DNA of 64,000 bases from Hoplostethus atlanticus (Eukaryota > Chordata > Actinopteri > Trachichthyiformes > Trachichthyidae), in the NCBI GenBank assembly GCA_034670405.1, contig JAXDDX010000002.1:5857501-5921500 (forward strand), in the 5' to 3' direction. Positions 12,511-24,503 of this stretch are shown piece after piece (within the stretch, counting starts at the first letter, position 1; each line of letters opens with the position of its first letter). The notes below the pieces were generated by a model. The model did no database searches. It worked only from the letters and a program-made list of their open reading frames with translations, and was not told the DNA's origin. A program made the position numbers and the translations under genes.

Positions 12511-14758
12511 GTCCCCACAGCAATATTACCAACACAATTCCATCCGACTGATATTGGAATTTCCGAAAGAGCAAACCAATAGATAACCTATTACAAAACT
12601 ATAAGGGATCAATAGCTAATTTCTTTGCATTGATTACCACTTGGACATTTAACATGCGCCCTGTGGCCACAATATGCGTTCTGCAGGCTTAGATCCCCAT
12701 TGGCCCTCATGAGTATTAAAATTATCGATTCAGACAGAGGACTAAAAATGTCAAGCTGTTCATTAATCTTAATAAAGACTGGACTTGACCAAGGCGCCCT
12801 TTCTCCCAATGCAGGGACACAACCTATCCAACCAGGAGTACACACACGGCATAGATTAATGAGCTTCTACTAAGGGTTGTGATTTAAGTCTTTGCCATTA
12901 ATGGATCAATTACAAAGGAACAAGTCTTTTATAATAGTGCTCAATTTTACCTATTGTGCAGCTCAACAGAACATTTTAAAATTCATGTTGACTGCTCAAT
13001 AGTTATTTGTTCCGAAATTTCAGAGACTCTTTGCGTAACAACAAGCAGCATTGCAGTAATGAGGTCTTTGCATTATATGGAACAGCATCTGCTGTTGAGA
13101 TGAACCATCGGCAGTCCATAGTGGACAAATGTGATCATGCCCTGCCTAACAGCGAGTTGCATCTTCCTTTACTGTAGATGACAGTTTCATAGCAAGCAGG
13201 GCTGTACCTGGCTTAATGCAGGCCCTAAGCGGAATTTGGAGGAAAAAAATAGCTGAAAAGACAATTTGCTGGGCAGATCAAGACGGTGCCCCCTTGAGGA
13301 AGGTGCAGCACGTACTCTGCTTATGAGGAGTGGGACTGACTGGCTTGGAGCTTCAGTGCTCCCGACCCCTCAATGTTGAAAAGCATGGTTTCCCATCTCA
13401 AGAGTTCACAACCCTGCCAGATAGAGATGATGTTATCAATATTCTAAAGCCTTTGTGACCACAACATTTTCAGATGTTTGGAACAGAAATCAAAGGCCAC
13501 AGCCATTGAGTAATATTGCATTACACACTACAATGTGGTGTGCAATGTCATTTTATGCCAGTAGGAGATGCTGTTTCTCATTGCCCTGGGCATTTCCTGA
13601 TTTTACAAAAGATTCCTGTCAGACAGGATTTTATCAGTGGCAGCTCTTGATTGGTTGTATTGTGTTTGTTTCTGCAGTATTACTATGCCTTGATGTGCTT
13701 GTGCCCATTGGTTTACATATTGTGCATTCCAGGAGGTGGATCCTTTGTCTGTTTTGGCTTCTAATTGCTAGACCTTGTTCTCTGAGTGGGTGTTTTAGAT
13801 TACCCAACTGTTTTCTGGAGTGCTTGACTTGTAAAGTCCTCTCAATAGGGCCCTCCTCCCCCCAACAGAAACAGAAACCTGAGACTAAACAATGAAAGGA
13901 ACAAAAGCTGTTATGCATACAGCACCTGAGGAAAATGATTCAGGAAAGGGAATCTACATTTGTTTGACTGACAAAGAACATCTCAGAGTCAAACACTCAT
14001 GGACTTAAAACCACTAAGGTATGAAAGGCTTTGTCTCAAGTCGGACTATTGATGACAATGTGAAATGCACAGATTAACAACAGTATATGGGCTCTGCAGC
14101 TACCTACACAAAGACTTGTTTGCTCAAAAGTCATGTCTGTTGGTTCACCCACAAAGCACCTCAGAATGAAATGAAGGAGTTGGATGTTTCCGTACCCGTT
14201 TCTAAAATGCATTACCATAAAATACAAAGCTGACCTTAGATCTGAGTGATTTTTCATGCATACATAACATTAGAAACAAGAAAAGCAGAAACAAACTAAT
14301 GTCAAACAGCTACAAACAACTAACCTGCGTTAATGTTGAAGGACAGGCTCTTTCCATCTTCTTTCCTTCTAATATCATGCCTCCATTTTATCTGCGATAG
14401 TTGTGTCTCTTGTTGGGCATTTTGTTTTCACTTAGGTCTGGTTGGCTAGTGACCATGACTTCATTTCCCCCTCCTCCTCTCATTGCAGTCATCACACTGG
14501 CAAGGTAACTGTCTCCATAGTGACTGTACTGCCTGTTGAAGGCACACCAGCCTACTGAGATTATATTATCTAAAGTGTTGCAAACTTTAAAAGGGGAAAG
14601 TGGTATGCAAGAATGCCAATAACACACACATACAAATTATATACACAAACACACGGGTGGCCAATGTCAGAAAAGCTTGTTTGTAACCAGTATTTCAAAT
14701 TCACAGGTTGTTTGGAAAATGTGCAGGAAGTAAAATTAAGAGCGTAGTGCTCACTCAC

Positions 14759-14854
14759 TTGTAAATAAATTGTCCAGTCTGTCCTTGAGCAATGTCAACC
14801 AGGAAAGCCCAGTTCATATTGGTGGACACGGATGTACAGCCAAGAACTTTCCCA
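14759..14854 (-). CDS. possible exon, unknown protein
   Basis: On the minus strand a 96-nt stretch is bounded by a GTTAG acceptor at the end of a CACT-repeat tract and an AA|GTGAGT donor. One frame is open through 31 codons. It reads as plausible protein (segments such as NMNWAFLVDIAQGQTGQF) and the next in-frame codon after the donor is a stop. It lies about 3 kb upstream of, and on the same strand as, the RCC1-type exon. The phases of the two (2 out, 0 in) do not match directly, so another exon would be required between them. I cannot assign a family, and the call rests only on splice-site context and reading frame. Confidence 0.3.
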
Positions 14855-15393
14855 CTAACAGTGAGTGAGTGAGTGAGTGGGACACTGATTTTTTTTGTCT
14901 GCATGTTTACATTCATTTTGCTTTGAAAGAGAAATGAAACACGTCTTCACACGTTAATCACACAAGTTTTATTTAACATCACATGATCAATACAATCACA
15001 ATACCATTTTTATATTATTATTTTAAATTGAAAAGTGGTTATGGCCATGATTATTGTCCCCTTCTCTAATACTTAGTTGCCCAGCCTTTGTCAATGATGA
15101 CTGCTTCCAAACATTTCTTGTAACCTTTCTTTAAACCACAGGTGAGTTGAATTACACTGCAAATGAGAATCTATTTCCTCCAACAAAATGTATTTTAATT
15201 ATTCTGAAAGGTGCCAATAATCATTGTTTCATCATGTGCTGTTGTAAATCAATAGATGAACATATGAAGGTCGAAAGTTACAATTATTTCAGAAGATATT
15301 GTACATTTTCTGCATAAAATGCAAAAAATGCAGAGTTGCAGAATATTTTGAGGGAAGAATTTCGATCATTTCAGGCCCAAGGGTCTGGATCAT

Positions 15394-15475
15394 AGTTTTA
15401 CGTTACGTTACATTACAGTCATTTAGCAGACGATTTTATCCAAAGCGACTTACAATAAGTGCATTCAACATAGGT
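15394..15475 (+). mobile_element. dispersed fish repeat fragment
   Basis: Contains the widely seen teleost repeat core CATTTAGCAGACG...TATCCAAAGCGACTTAC. Only a fragment is recognisable and the family name is not assigned. Confidence 0.6.
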
Positions 15476-17679
15476 AGGCAAGAGAACTACTAGTCACCAG
15501 AAATCATAAGTGCATTTCCTTCCTAAACAAGCATCTAAGAGCAGAACCAGTGCTAAGGTTAAAGTGCAATAAGTTAGCTACCTACTTTTTATTTAAACAA
15601 ATGAGACAAATAAGTGAAGCAAATAAACAAGAGCTAAGACAAATAAGTGAAGCATGTAAGTATATAAGCAAGTGCTAACTCCTAGAAGTAGATTTCACTT
15701 GAAAGGATGGCAATGGGATTTAAGGGACAATTCCAATATGCGATTATAGAGCATAACTTTAAAATAATTAGTAATGTCACATAAAACCAAGATACCACCA
15801 TAGAGGACAATGCACATTCCAATACAGAAGGTGGCAGTATGCACCTTATGGGAATGTTGGACCCATTTAACAGAGAAAAACTTTAAGTGTACTGTACTGA
15901 GCAATGCTACTTGGAACTGGTCAGTGGCCAACAATTTTAATCTACTAATGTAGCAGAAAGGTACTGACAAGGAGCCAGTAATGCAATGTGCTGCTGAATA
16001 TAATATGTCAATAATAATATGTCAATAATCCTTGTGTGCACCCAACCCACAACACCAGGGCTCAGGTCAATTCCTTTTTCATTCAAGCAATTCATGAAGT
16101 GAATTGTCTTCTGAATCAAATTAACAGATCGATCTTATCTTGAATGTGTAAATTGTGAATGAGCTGTTTCACTTAAAATTTTGAAGTTAATTAATCATGG
16201 AGTTTACATAGCCTATAACTTTACCTATTCTACGAATTCATACCTAATGTACATGTTGTGCACTCCAATAAAACAGTAACATCAGCATATGTATAGAATA
16301 TCTGCATGGCTTTCTTATGAGCTCTTCAGGAATAAAAACATATCTTAAAAGGTTCTACGTGTAACATTTTAACATCCATAAATCACTACTATATTAATTT
16401 TGGCATTAGTATAATTGCTATAAACAAAGGAGTCGCTAAGAAGATTAGCAGCTTCTACCGGCATCTGCACTGCATTTTACATTGTGTCATGGATTTGGAT
16501 TTGGCAGGAAATATGCTTGCTTTACAGCATAAAACAGGAAGAGGGCCGCTGTTCCTCCAGCACAAACAAAGTTAAAGCTTTTAGAGTTTCTTGCAATGAC
16601 AGATGGTGGGAGGATTGTTCAATTGTTCATTTGAACAAAACTTTAAAATGAACAAATTTAATTTGTTAAATTGTCATCTGCCTACCTTGACAATGACTTC
16701 AGTGCTGGCTGGCTACTCTCCTTAATCAACCACAGTCACCACAAACTCACAAACGTCCTTGTTCATTCATTGTAGTCATTACGTGACACCCAACCAGCAC
16801 AATACTTCTTTGCGATACTGTACAATGCTTTCAGTTTGTTCAGGTGCTAGTGTATGACTAGCGCAGTTGCTGAATCAACAACTTTCATTGAGATTGAATA
16901 AACAGTTCAGATGCTGTATTGGACTGAACAAATGTGAGTGATTCCTTCTTTCAATTCGCTCAGCTGTTCAGTTGCTAGTGTATGGTTTAGTAGCTCAGTT
17001 GCTCTATCGGACTGAACAAACCATTCAGTTGCTGTAATACTTCTGCAAAAATAGTATTTGTAGAAATGTAGAACATAAATAAAAATCTGTGTTCAATTTA
17101 CCTTTCCGAACCCTCTACCTCTCAGTGCGTGAGTCACCTTGTCTGTCTAATTCAAAAAAAATAAAAAAAATAAATAAAGGACACACTTGGCCGCAACCTG
17201 TGGCTTATTAAGAAAAGCAGGATTCTATGCCATGTTCTAATGTTGTTATTCAGAAGGAAAAAGGTAGCAGTTTAATATTGGGGAAGGGTGTGAATCTCCC
17301 GGAATGAATACAACCTGGACTGGCACCCCTATCTAGATGCGAGCTCATAATGCAGGTAGCCTACATAAACATTGTGTAGGATATTAATCGAAATGATCGT
17401 GTCCAGTAAATTCCACCGAAGAACTTAGAAGATGTTAATGTCTAATTTGATCCAACTTGCCCGAGTACGTCGATATAAACACACTGACGTCACAGCAATA
17501 TAGCGGCGCACACCGTAAACACAATAATTCCCTTCACATCAATTTTTACTTCATATTGTCGTTTTTGTCATGAAAACATGTTGAAACAACTTCGTAGTTT
17601 ACATTTGTAACGTAATTCGGTTGATTTGAGCTCAACGTTACGAGATATAAGTCTTTACTAGCATGTGGTACTAGCCTAC

Positions 17680-17850
17680 TAACATTCACGTTATGAGTTC
17701 AATGATACGCGCCAATTCTCTTCACTAATGGCGATGTAGTAGTTGGTGTATGGTTGTAAAATTCTGAGACTTGCCATACAAACATGAGTTTGCTGCGGGC
17801 GTCCATGTTTTCCCGAGCAGGTGCATTGGAACACATTTAGATTGGAAGTC
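17680..17850 (-). mobile_element. partial copy of the 20355-20602 MITE
   Basis: The sequence from ATGAGTTTGCTGCGGGCG through GGAACACATTTAGATTGGAAG is the reverse complement, with substitutions, of 20410-20480 in the intact MITE. The terminal repeats are not preserved. Confidence 0.65.
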
Positions 17851-17957
17851 GGGTATACTGTACACATTACACACTTACACTACATTTGCAGACCACACGT
17901 TTTTTTAACCACTGAGTGATTCTTCCTCTCACACGATATTTGTGTTTAAGAGTCCAT

Positions 17958-18586
17958 GGCCCAATCCCAATGTCCCCCCTAAGGCCTAAGCCCTGAACCC
18001 TCACGGACTTAATTGACGTCACCTGGTAAGTGCTTGAGTGCGAGAGGCTGCAAGGGCTCGAAATTGTATAAATAGGAATGGGACAGCACTTTGCGACATA
18101 TCGCGTTACCTTGACGATACCAAAAATATGTTATGTACGATTGTGGGTTTGGGACTTTTTATTTTTTACGTTTTTTACTTTCTTCACCCAGGCTCTTGCC
18201 TTACAGAGTACACGAGAGGTAATTGTCAAATAATCAATTGACTCGTTTTTGTCAAAACAGCATCATTAAGCAAAAATTTAAATAAATGGTTGATGAATAA
18301 ACATTTATCCTTACATTTGTTTACCGTTTTTTTTAAACGCTTCCGGGTTTCCCCTGGTAACCCCGTAATCAACGTCACAACGCTATGAACTGTGGGTAAT
18401 CCCTTCAGGCAAAGTCTGCAGGCATGCGGACTTACGGAAAGTGTGCATAAAGGGCTCAAAAAGTCTGCGAGAGCGCCCTCATGCACTTGACGATTTGACA
18501 TTGGGACAGCCCTAAACCCTCGCGGACTTAGCGGGAACGCACCTCAAAGTCCGTGAGTCCGTGAGGGGGGACATTGGGATTGGGCC
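17958..18586. mobile_element. non-autonomous PIF/Harbinger-like element
   Basis: The ends form near-perfect inverted repeats of at least 22 bp beginning GGCCCAATCCCAATG and running into a C or G run. CAT flanks both sides (17955-17957 and 18587-18589), giving a 3-bp target duplication. Subterminal parts repeat CTCACGGACTT and its inverse. No transposase is encoded; the internal 67-codon open frame has no recognisable domain. The 3-bp duplication and size suit PIF/Harbinger-type MITEs, although CAT is not the usual TWA target. Confidence 0.75.
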
Positions 18587-18789
18587 CATTTCCTACTCCT
18601 GCTAGTAACAGGCACGCACTTATTGCCCACGCTCCACCCAGTTTCTGAGGGGTTGCGCAATCAGAGGAGAGGCTGAGCTCGTCGCTGCCTCACTTCTCGT
18701 CTCTCCCTGTATTTGCAGCGCAGCTAACTATAAATATAAATAAATAAATGATTCGAATCATACAGAAATTACATTTATAATACCGCTAT

Positions 18790-19167
18790 TTTCATTGGAG
18801 TGAAAAGGCTCTGCCTCCCCTGCCTCCCCTGATCGCACGTCCCTGCCGTGATAGTCCTGAGCCAGCGATAAGCTGCAATCCACACACTTTGCTTATAAAA
18901 ACTAATACAACTACAAACTTCTCCAAACTTGCTAATGCCAAAAGTTTGTAATGTCCTGTAATACTTGATTTGATTTGACGACATGTGAGCTGTAGTTCGC
19001 TGATTAGAAGTTTTGGAGAAGTTAAGATCACTCCCAACGCACATCGCAAACACTGAAATCAAGAGCGACACTGGTAGACCGACGGCTACTTGGAAAGATT
19101 TGTTTATTAAGCTCCGCTTCGCATCGGCAATGTGTTCAATTAAGGACTTAACGCTGACTTATGATGC
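18790..19167 (+). pseudogene. arrdc3-like promoter/exon-1 copy A, truncated
   Basis: First of the tandem arrdc first-exon units. It carries a TATA-like TTGCTTATAAAA (18890-18901), the leader, and an ATG at 19130 followed by 12 codons matching the other copies ([12 protein letters not shown] after the Met). It then jumps abruptly at about 19167 into the start of the next unit. Relative to copy E it also lacks about 130 bp between GTTAAGATCAC and TCCCAACGCAC. It cannot encode the exon. Confidence 0.8.
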
Positions 19168-19432
19168 GTTTGGCAGCCTTGTAGGAGGGTACTGCCTGGC
19201 AGGCCTTACTGAGGGACGTGACTCCACATGCCTGACATGTCTTTGTCCATATCTAATTTCACACAGAGTCCCAACGCAGATTGCAAACACTGAAATCAAG
19301 AGCGACGCCTACTTGGAAATATTTGTTTATTAAGCTTGCTTCGCATCGGCAATACCTTTGCATGACTCCTGACTTAAAAACTGCAAAGGCCATGTCTTGC
19401 TTTTGCTTCCTGTATTTCTGTCATGTCTCAGC

Positions 19433-20015
19433 TGTAGAATGCCATTTAAGTCAATATTAAATAAATACATAAATAAATTAATATGCCTATGAAATAAATA
19501 AATATGGCTATGCATGTCCTTCCATCCACCAGAAATTTTCGCGGCCTTCTCGTATATTCAGTGCTGCTGTGTATTCAGTGATTCAGTGCTGTTCTGGTGC
19601 TGTTGCTTTGGTCTGAATCTGTGAGATAACCACGCCACACTCATTTGAATATAACAGATGTAAATAAAAAGAACTGGGAAATAAATGTGGCCTTAGGAAA
19701 TAAAAGTCCCCTGAAATAAATAAATGTGGAATTATGAAATAAAAGTCCCCTGAAATAAATAAATGTAGAATTATGAAATAAAAGTCCCCTGAAATAAATA
19801 AAAGCGTAACGTATTTTTAAATAAAAACCTATTTATTTATTGAACTATATTGACTCATTAATATATTTATATTTACATTTATTTATAATTTATTGCCTCA
19901 TTTATTTATTTCAGGATTTATTTCATAGCCATATTTATTTATTCCATAGGCATATTTATTTATTTATGTATGTATTTATTTATTTATTTAATATTGACTT
20001 AAATGGCATTCCACA
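19433..20015. mobile_element. inverted-repeat element with AATAAATAAA-rich arms
   Basis: The left end TGTAGAATGCCATTTAAGTC and the right end are inverted repeats with one mismatch in the first 26 bp, and homology continues into AT-rich arms for about 80 bp. It interrupts array unit B. The interior includes the 39-bp tandem repeat and no coding sequence. Superfamily unresolved. Confidence 0.75.
19697..19805. repeat. 39-bp tandem repeat, about 2.8 copies
   Basis: Unit begins GAAATAAAAGTCCCCTGAAA. Copies start at 19697, 19736 and 19775 and differ by single substitutions. Confidence 0.9.
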
Positions 20016-20051
20016 CTCACTGACCTTAACTGTCGCCTAGTCTCTCTTTAA

Positions 20052-21773
20052 AGGTCCCATATTATGGAAAACGGTTTATTCCTGGCGCTTATACATGTTC
20101 CACAGGAAATTACTTCCCTAAGCAGCTGAGAAAATTTGAAATCTGGAAGTCAACCCGTTTTTCTGTATTTTGCTTTTTCCAAAAACGGTGCCAAAGATAG
20201 GAGAAAAACAGCCCGTTTCAGAAAGTGGTTCCTTTGGACGTCATAAGGGGCAAATCCAGCCCCTCTCAGAGCATGCCCACGCCCAGGTGAACAACCAATT
20301 CCATTTACGTCGTCGCAAAATGCAGCTCACGGCAGTGCCGCAAGCCGTTGCTTATGGTGCATTCCATTGTACTCGGAAATCGATAATTCCGAGTCGGTAT
20401 TCCTAACTTCCAATCTAAATGTGTTCCAGTGCATCTGCTCGGGAAAACATAATCGCCCGCAGCAAACTCATGTTTGTATGGTAAGTCTCAGAATGTTACA
20501 AGCATCTAAACTCAACATCAACTACTACAGCGCCATTAGTGAATAGAATCGGCGCATATCACATTCGGACGCCGTTTTTTCCGAGTACACTGGAATGCAC
20601 CATTACTTTGCGACGAGTGAAGCTAAAACAACATATCTACGGAGATATATCAACTCTCCAGTTATTATTTTGTAGGATGCAGGCAGCAACATAGATCCCT
20701 GCACAGTCTCCCAACACGCGAAAATGCCAGGACAGAGCGGATTAATTTTATTTTTAACGGCAACGGCTACAGTTTTTTCTGTGTGTGATGATCAGTCCTC
20801 AGACTGCTTGAGCAACGGCAGGATTAGCATCTAAGATGGAGCAATTCATAAGGTACGTGACCCATCTGCAAAATTGGAATCTGTAAGTGTCACCATGTTT
20901 TGATTTAATTTACCAAATTAGTCTGGTTAGTATATTCGACTGCTGGTTAGCTAACGAGCTAGCGGGCTAGCCACGGGCTTGTTGGGCGTGGAAGAAGTAA
21001 GAAAAAAAAAGCTGGAGTCATTAAAAGTAAAGTAAAGTAAAAGTAAAGTTATTGGTTGGAGTCAGGACTCATCTTAAAGTTATTTGTTGGGACCAGTGTC
21101 TGTTTTATAAGTCTGTCGAACGTGTCAGGCTTGGTAAACTTTAGCCACCATTAGTACAATCGCGTTTGGCTGCGCTGTTTGGATGCAAATAGATTGCATC
21201 CAATAATATATTGGCTAACTAGCTCAACAAAATTGTCAATCCTAGCTTGTCTGCAAGTTGTATTCAATAAACTTATGGACATGAGCCATAAATAGACCGG
21301 CTATAGCAGAGAGTGTCGCTCACACACCCACATACACAAACACAAGGCACGAAAGTACAATATTACACAGAATTGTTATCATTGAGAAACTAAGTGGAAC
21401 CGCCTCAGCTGCCTCTTCCCCATTCTGGGTCAGACTCCGGCTCAAACATGTACGGTCTCAGTGTTGGTTCTGGAGTGGCCGCCATGGTTATGGTAGATTT
21501 CTGCATCAAGCTTATTTGTTTACCTTGAGCAGCATGGGCGCTCTGCTCTCCGCCTCCGCCAGGCGATTGCGTGTAGGTTGTATGGCCTGCGGCCAATCAG
21601 AGCAGTGCTCATTACATACAACCTCCACGCCCTCAAAACAGCCTGTTCTTTACAATGGAGAAAATGAGAGACTGAAACACACACCACAGAAGCTGATATA
21701 GACTTCACAAACGTCTTGTAAAGACCCCCAGGAACAGTTTAAATAGCCCAAAATGAGTACAATACCCCCCCCT
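20052..21773. mobile_element. TTAA-flanked non-autonomous DNA transposon
   Basis: The element begins AGGTCCCATATTATG and ends ATACCCCCCCCT, with TTAA at both borders (20048-20051 and 21774-21777). Array sequence resumes exactly on both sides, so the insertion boundaries are seen directly. TTAA targets and AGG-type ends point to Kolobok or piggyBac-like elements. There is no transposase frame. A 248-bp MITE is nested at 20355-20602. Confidence 0.75.
20355..20602. mobile_element. 248-bp Harbinger-like MITE, nested
   Basis: Ends are 25-bp inverted repeats with one mismatch starting TGGTGCATTCCA. They are flanked by TTA on both sides (20352-20354, 20603-20605), the classic 3-bp target of PIF/Harbinger elements. 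It sits inside the TTAA element, so it inserted later. Related fragments lie at about 17680-17850 and 29289-29390. Confidence 0.85.
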
Positions 21774-23537
21774 TTAATAATTCTGCTATAGATCACCAGA
21801 CCCTGCAGTATGAGAATTTATCATCATTATTAGTAGTAGTAGTAGTGTCAGTATTAACACCGCAAAAGCCCACTTTAAAAGCCCACTTCCTGCTCCCGCG
21901 AAGCACCCCCCCGTTGATCGAGGGGAGTTTAATTCCCTCAGGACCACCTGTTACAAAGCCTCTTACAAGACAGCCAAACGCCAGTATCCCTCTTTCTGCA
22001 ATCAGACAACCACAGGCGAGAGCACTCTGCACCACGTGATAGTCCTGAGCCAGCTAGAAGCTGCAATCCACACACTTTGCTTATAAAATCTAATACAACT
22101 ACAAACTTGCTGTTGGCTCATTGCAAAAAGTGGCACGCTGGCGTTTGGCAGCCTTGTAGGAGGGTACTGTCTGGCAGGCCTTACTGAGGGAAGGTAGCTC
22201 CACATGCCTGATATGTCTTCATCCGCATCTAATTTCATACAGAGTCCCAACGCACATCGCAAACACTGAAATCAAGAGCGACACTGGTAGACCGACGGTT
22301 ACTTGGAAAGATTTGTTTATTAAGCTCCGCTTCGCATCGGCAATGCGTTCAATTAAGGACTTAACGCTGACTTATGATGTGCTCAATGAACAGGGGACGT
22401 TTTCGGAGGGAGATACTCTAAGTGGCAGCGTAATAGGGTTATTCCGGGTCAAATCACCCCAAGAGTTAAACCCGACCACCTCAGATTTTGATGAAATTTG
22501 GTATTCTTGTTGATTTGGATCCCACAACACCAAATCTCAAATTGTAGGCCAATGGTTTGGGAGATACGGACCCCCAAAGTTTGAGATTTTGTGCAAAAAG
22601 GGGCATGGCCGCCTACCTTTGAACCCTCATATCTCAGGAACTACTGGGCCAATCTTCAAAAAATGCATTATTTTTCAGATTCGAGTATATTGGGGTACGT
22701 TGACCTCTTGACCTTTGCTATGACCTTGAAATTGACCTTGTGGATCACGTGACCTTGAGATTACCTTTCTTGGAATTTAATCACCCACATGTTAACTAAA
22801 ATATACAGAAGTTTCAGAGGTGTAATATTTTTTGTTTAGCAGCAATACAGATTCAAAAAATGCATACCCACAGAGATGATTGATAAAATGCATTATAATG
22901 TATATTTTCTACATGCATAGATTCCTCTCATGACCAAAACCCATCTTGGGAGTCATGAAGGAATGCTTGAAGGATATGAAAAGTTTACCTGGGAAATTGT
23001 GAATTTAGTCCAACCATATATCTTTGTATATTCTGTATATTAATTTTGCATTTGTATTGTACATATGTTCGCTGTTACATACTAACGATGTTAAGTGTAA
23101 TATGAACTATTTCAAGCTACTGAAAGACAATGAAAACAGGTAAAATATTGCCTATTGTATCCTTTCAGTATAAATAAAAGATTAATACAATTTTTTTTTA
23201 AATGAAACCAAATGGCATCACATATTTCTAGACAGGCATGTCTAGTGATGCCATATCTTATAACGTTGTACATGGGAATGTGGTGATTGTCATGTCAGAG
23301 ACAAACGCTGGGTGCTGATTGCTGATTGTTACATCATAGACAAACTCTGTAGGCCTATTCTTACGTCATAGTGGGCCTTATATTGTGAAACAACTGACCA
23401 ATCACGTTTCAGTATTCAGTTCAAGCAGCCCTGGGAAATCCCCATCCCCATTGAGCACATGGCATTTAAAAATTTAAGACAAAGAAGTTTCTTGATCTGC
23501 ATTTCTTTGAAAATCTGAAGCTTTCAAGTTGGACACA

Positions 23538-24419
23538 ATGGCAAATGTTGATATGTAAGTATCAATGTTTTCCTCATAATACATATTAGGTCATTATATC
23601 ATGTCATATAGCCTTGCCAATGGTTTTAAATGAGGTGGTTGATACTTAAAAATATTGTTTTTTTCTTCAAGGGCTAACTGCAGCTTTTACTCTCCTGAAA
23701 ATGTTTGCCATCAACACCATCATACCAGAAAGACGTCCTTGCGAAGTGTATGGAAAACTGAAGAAGTTGAACTCCTTATTCTTCGAAGTGGGGCCAAAAC
23801 ACGAGACATCAGGAACATCTGTTCACATCATGAACAAGAACTTTTAACCAAGTTTTCAACATTGCGGAAAAAGTGTTGTGATCCCTTTAACCGTCATCCC
23901 AAGAAAGCACGCACTAGATCTTTACGAATTGTTAGCATGGACACTTACAAAGGCTTAGTGAATCCTCCAAAGACACCAGTGCCAGGAGAAAAATTGTGCT
24001 GTGACTGTCTGATTAGCCTTCAGAAATCAAAGGTCAAAGCCCCTGCAGAGGAGAGCTGTAGTATGGGTGGGAGTATGGGAGAGGTTGATGATGACATCCC
24101 AGTCGAACCTCCAGTTGTTGTTTCCCCAGCAAAGGACTTCGATTTGAATTCTACCCTATCAAGTTTAGGTGAAACTCCTGTTAAACTCCATTCACTAGCA
24201 TCTTCCAGTAAACGAATGAAAGCACAGCAAAAACTAGCATCAGCTACAGTAACATTGAAACGACAGCTTGAACAAGTCTATGATGTCCCACTTGATTCTC
24301 CTGAAAGTAACCTTGACTCATCAGAAAAATCTGACCTTCAGTTATTCAGGAAAGTGTTGGAGGAGCTAAAAGAGAAATTCAACGGTCAGAATCCTACCAC
24401 GAGCGTGTGCAAATATTGA
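23538..24419 (+). CDS. transposon-encoded protein, 254 residues, two exons
   Basis: Exon 1 is 23538-23554 (ATG GCA AAT GTT GAT AT) followed by GTAAGT. A 117-nt intron ends in TTCTTCAAG. Exon 2 is 23672-24419. Joined, they give exactly 255 codons including the stop. The N-terminal half has paired cysteines (NCSFYSPENVC, then RKKCCDPFNRH, then KLCCDCL), suggesting a zinc-binding region. The middle is acidic, Pro/Val-rich and probably disordered. The C-terminus is Lys/Glu/Leu-rich and may form a helix. No DDE catalytic core is recognisable, so this is probably an accessory or N-terminal-type protein of the element and not a complete transposase. An AATAAA lies at 24498-24503, at the border of the right inverted repeat. 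Cys-Cys-Asp-Pro-Phe modules of this type occur in invertebrate and fish transposon proteins, but I cannot name the family. Confidence 0.65.
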
Positions 24420-24497
24420 CTTTGTCACCCTTTACCATTGAAAGGACTATGAATGAATTTGAAACGACCAATTACCAATTACCAATTATTGCTGCTA

Positions 24498-24503
24498 AAT
24501 AAA
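24498..24503 (+). promoter_or_regulatory. poly(A) signal of transposon gene
   Basis: AATAAA 79 nt after the stop codon of the element's gene, just before the right terminal inverted repeat. Confidence 0.6.

Larger units (their letters stand above)
11723..14758. other. intron or intergenic stretch with microsatellite and palindrome
   Basis: Holds a perfect 32-bp palindrome (11959-11990), a long CA tract (12299-12510) and otherwise unremarkable unique sequence. Short minus-strand open frames near 12180-12270 and 12610-12845 lack recognisable similarity and convincing splice sites. If the two RCC1-side exon candidates belong to one gene, this is intronic. Confidence 0.4.
14855..17957. other. 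gene-free stretch with old repeats
   Basis: Starts with a short GTGA tract (14861-14880). About 15394-15475 carries a dispersed fish repeat end (CATTTAGCAGACGATTTTAT, then CCAAAGCGACTTACAATAAG). 16820-17040 contains an imperfect duplicated segment around GTTCAG...TGCTAGTGTATG. 17680-17850 is a partial copy, in inverse orientation, of the MITE at 20355-20602. No exon is supported. Confidence 0.5.
19163..20051 (+). pseudogene. arrdc3-like exon-1 unit copy B, coding part lost
   Basis: Begins with GCGTTTGGCAGCC and follows the unit to the GCATCGGCAAT leader end (about 19353), where the start codon position reads ATA. It then skips to the unit's 3' flank. An inverted-repeat element (19433-20015) sits in that flank. 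The unit resumes at CTCACTGACCTTAAC and ends at the TTAA site taken by the 20052-21773 element. Confidence 0.75.

Noticed and set aside
12170..12574. 134-codon minus-strand open frame
   Set aside because: Mostly CA-repeat translation; the ends have no recognisable domain.
14940..15300. Possible Tc1/mariner remnant (GGTGCCAATAATCATTG-like sequence)
   Set aside because: Only a short phrase recalls fish Tc1 ends; no paired inverted repeat or transposase remnant found.
19697..19805. Direct repeats resembling a CRISPR array
   Set aside because: Contiguous tandem copies without spacers, in a vertebrate genome.
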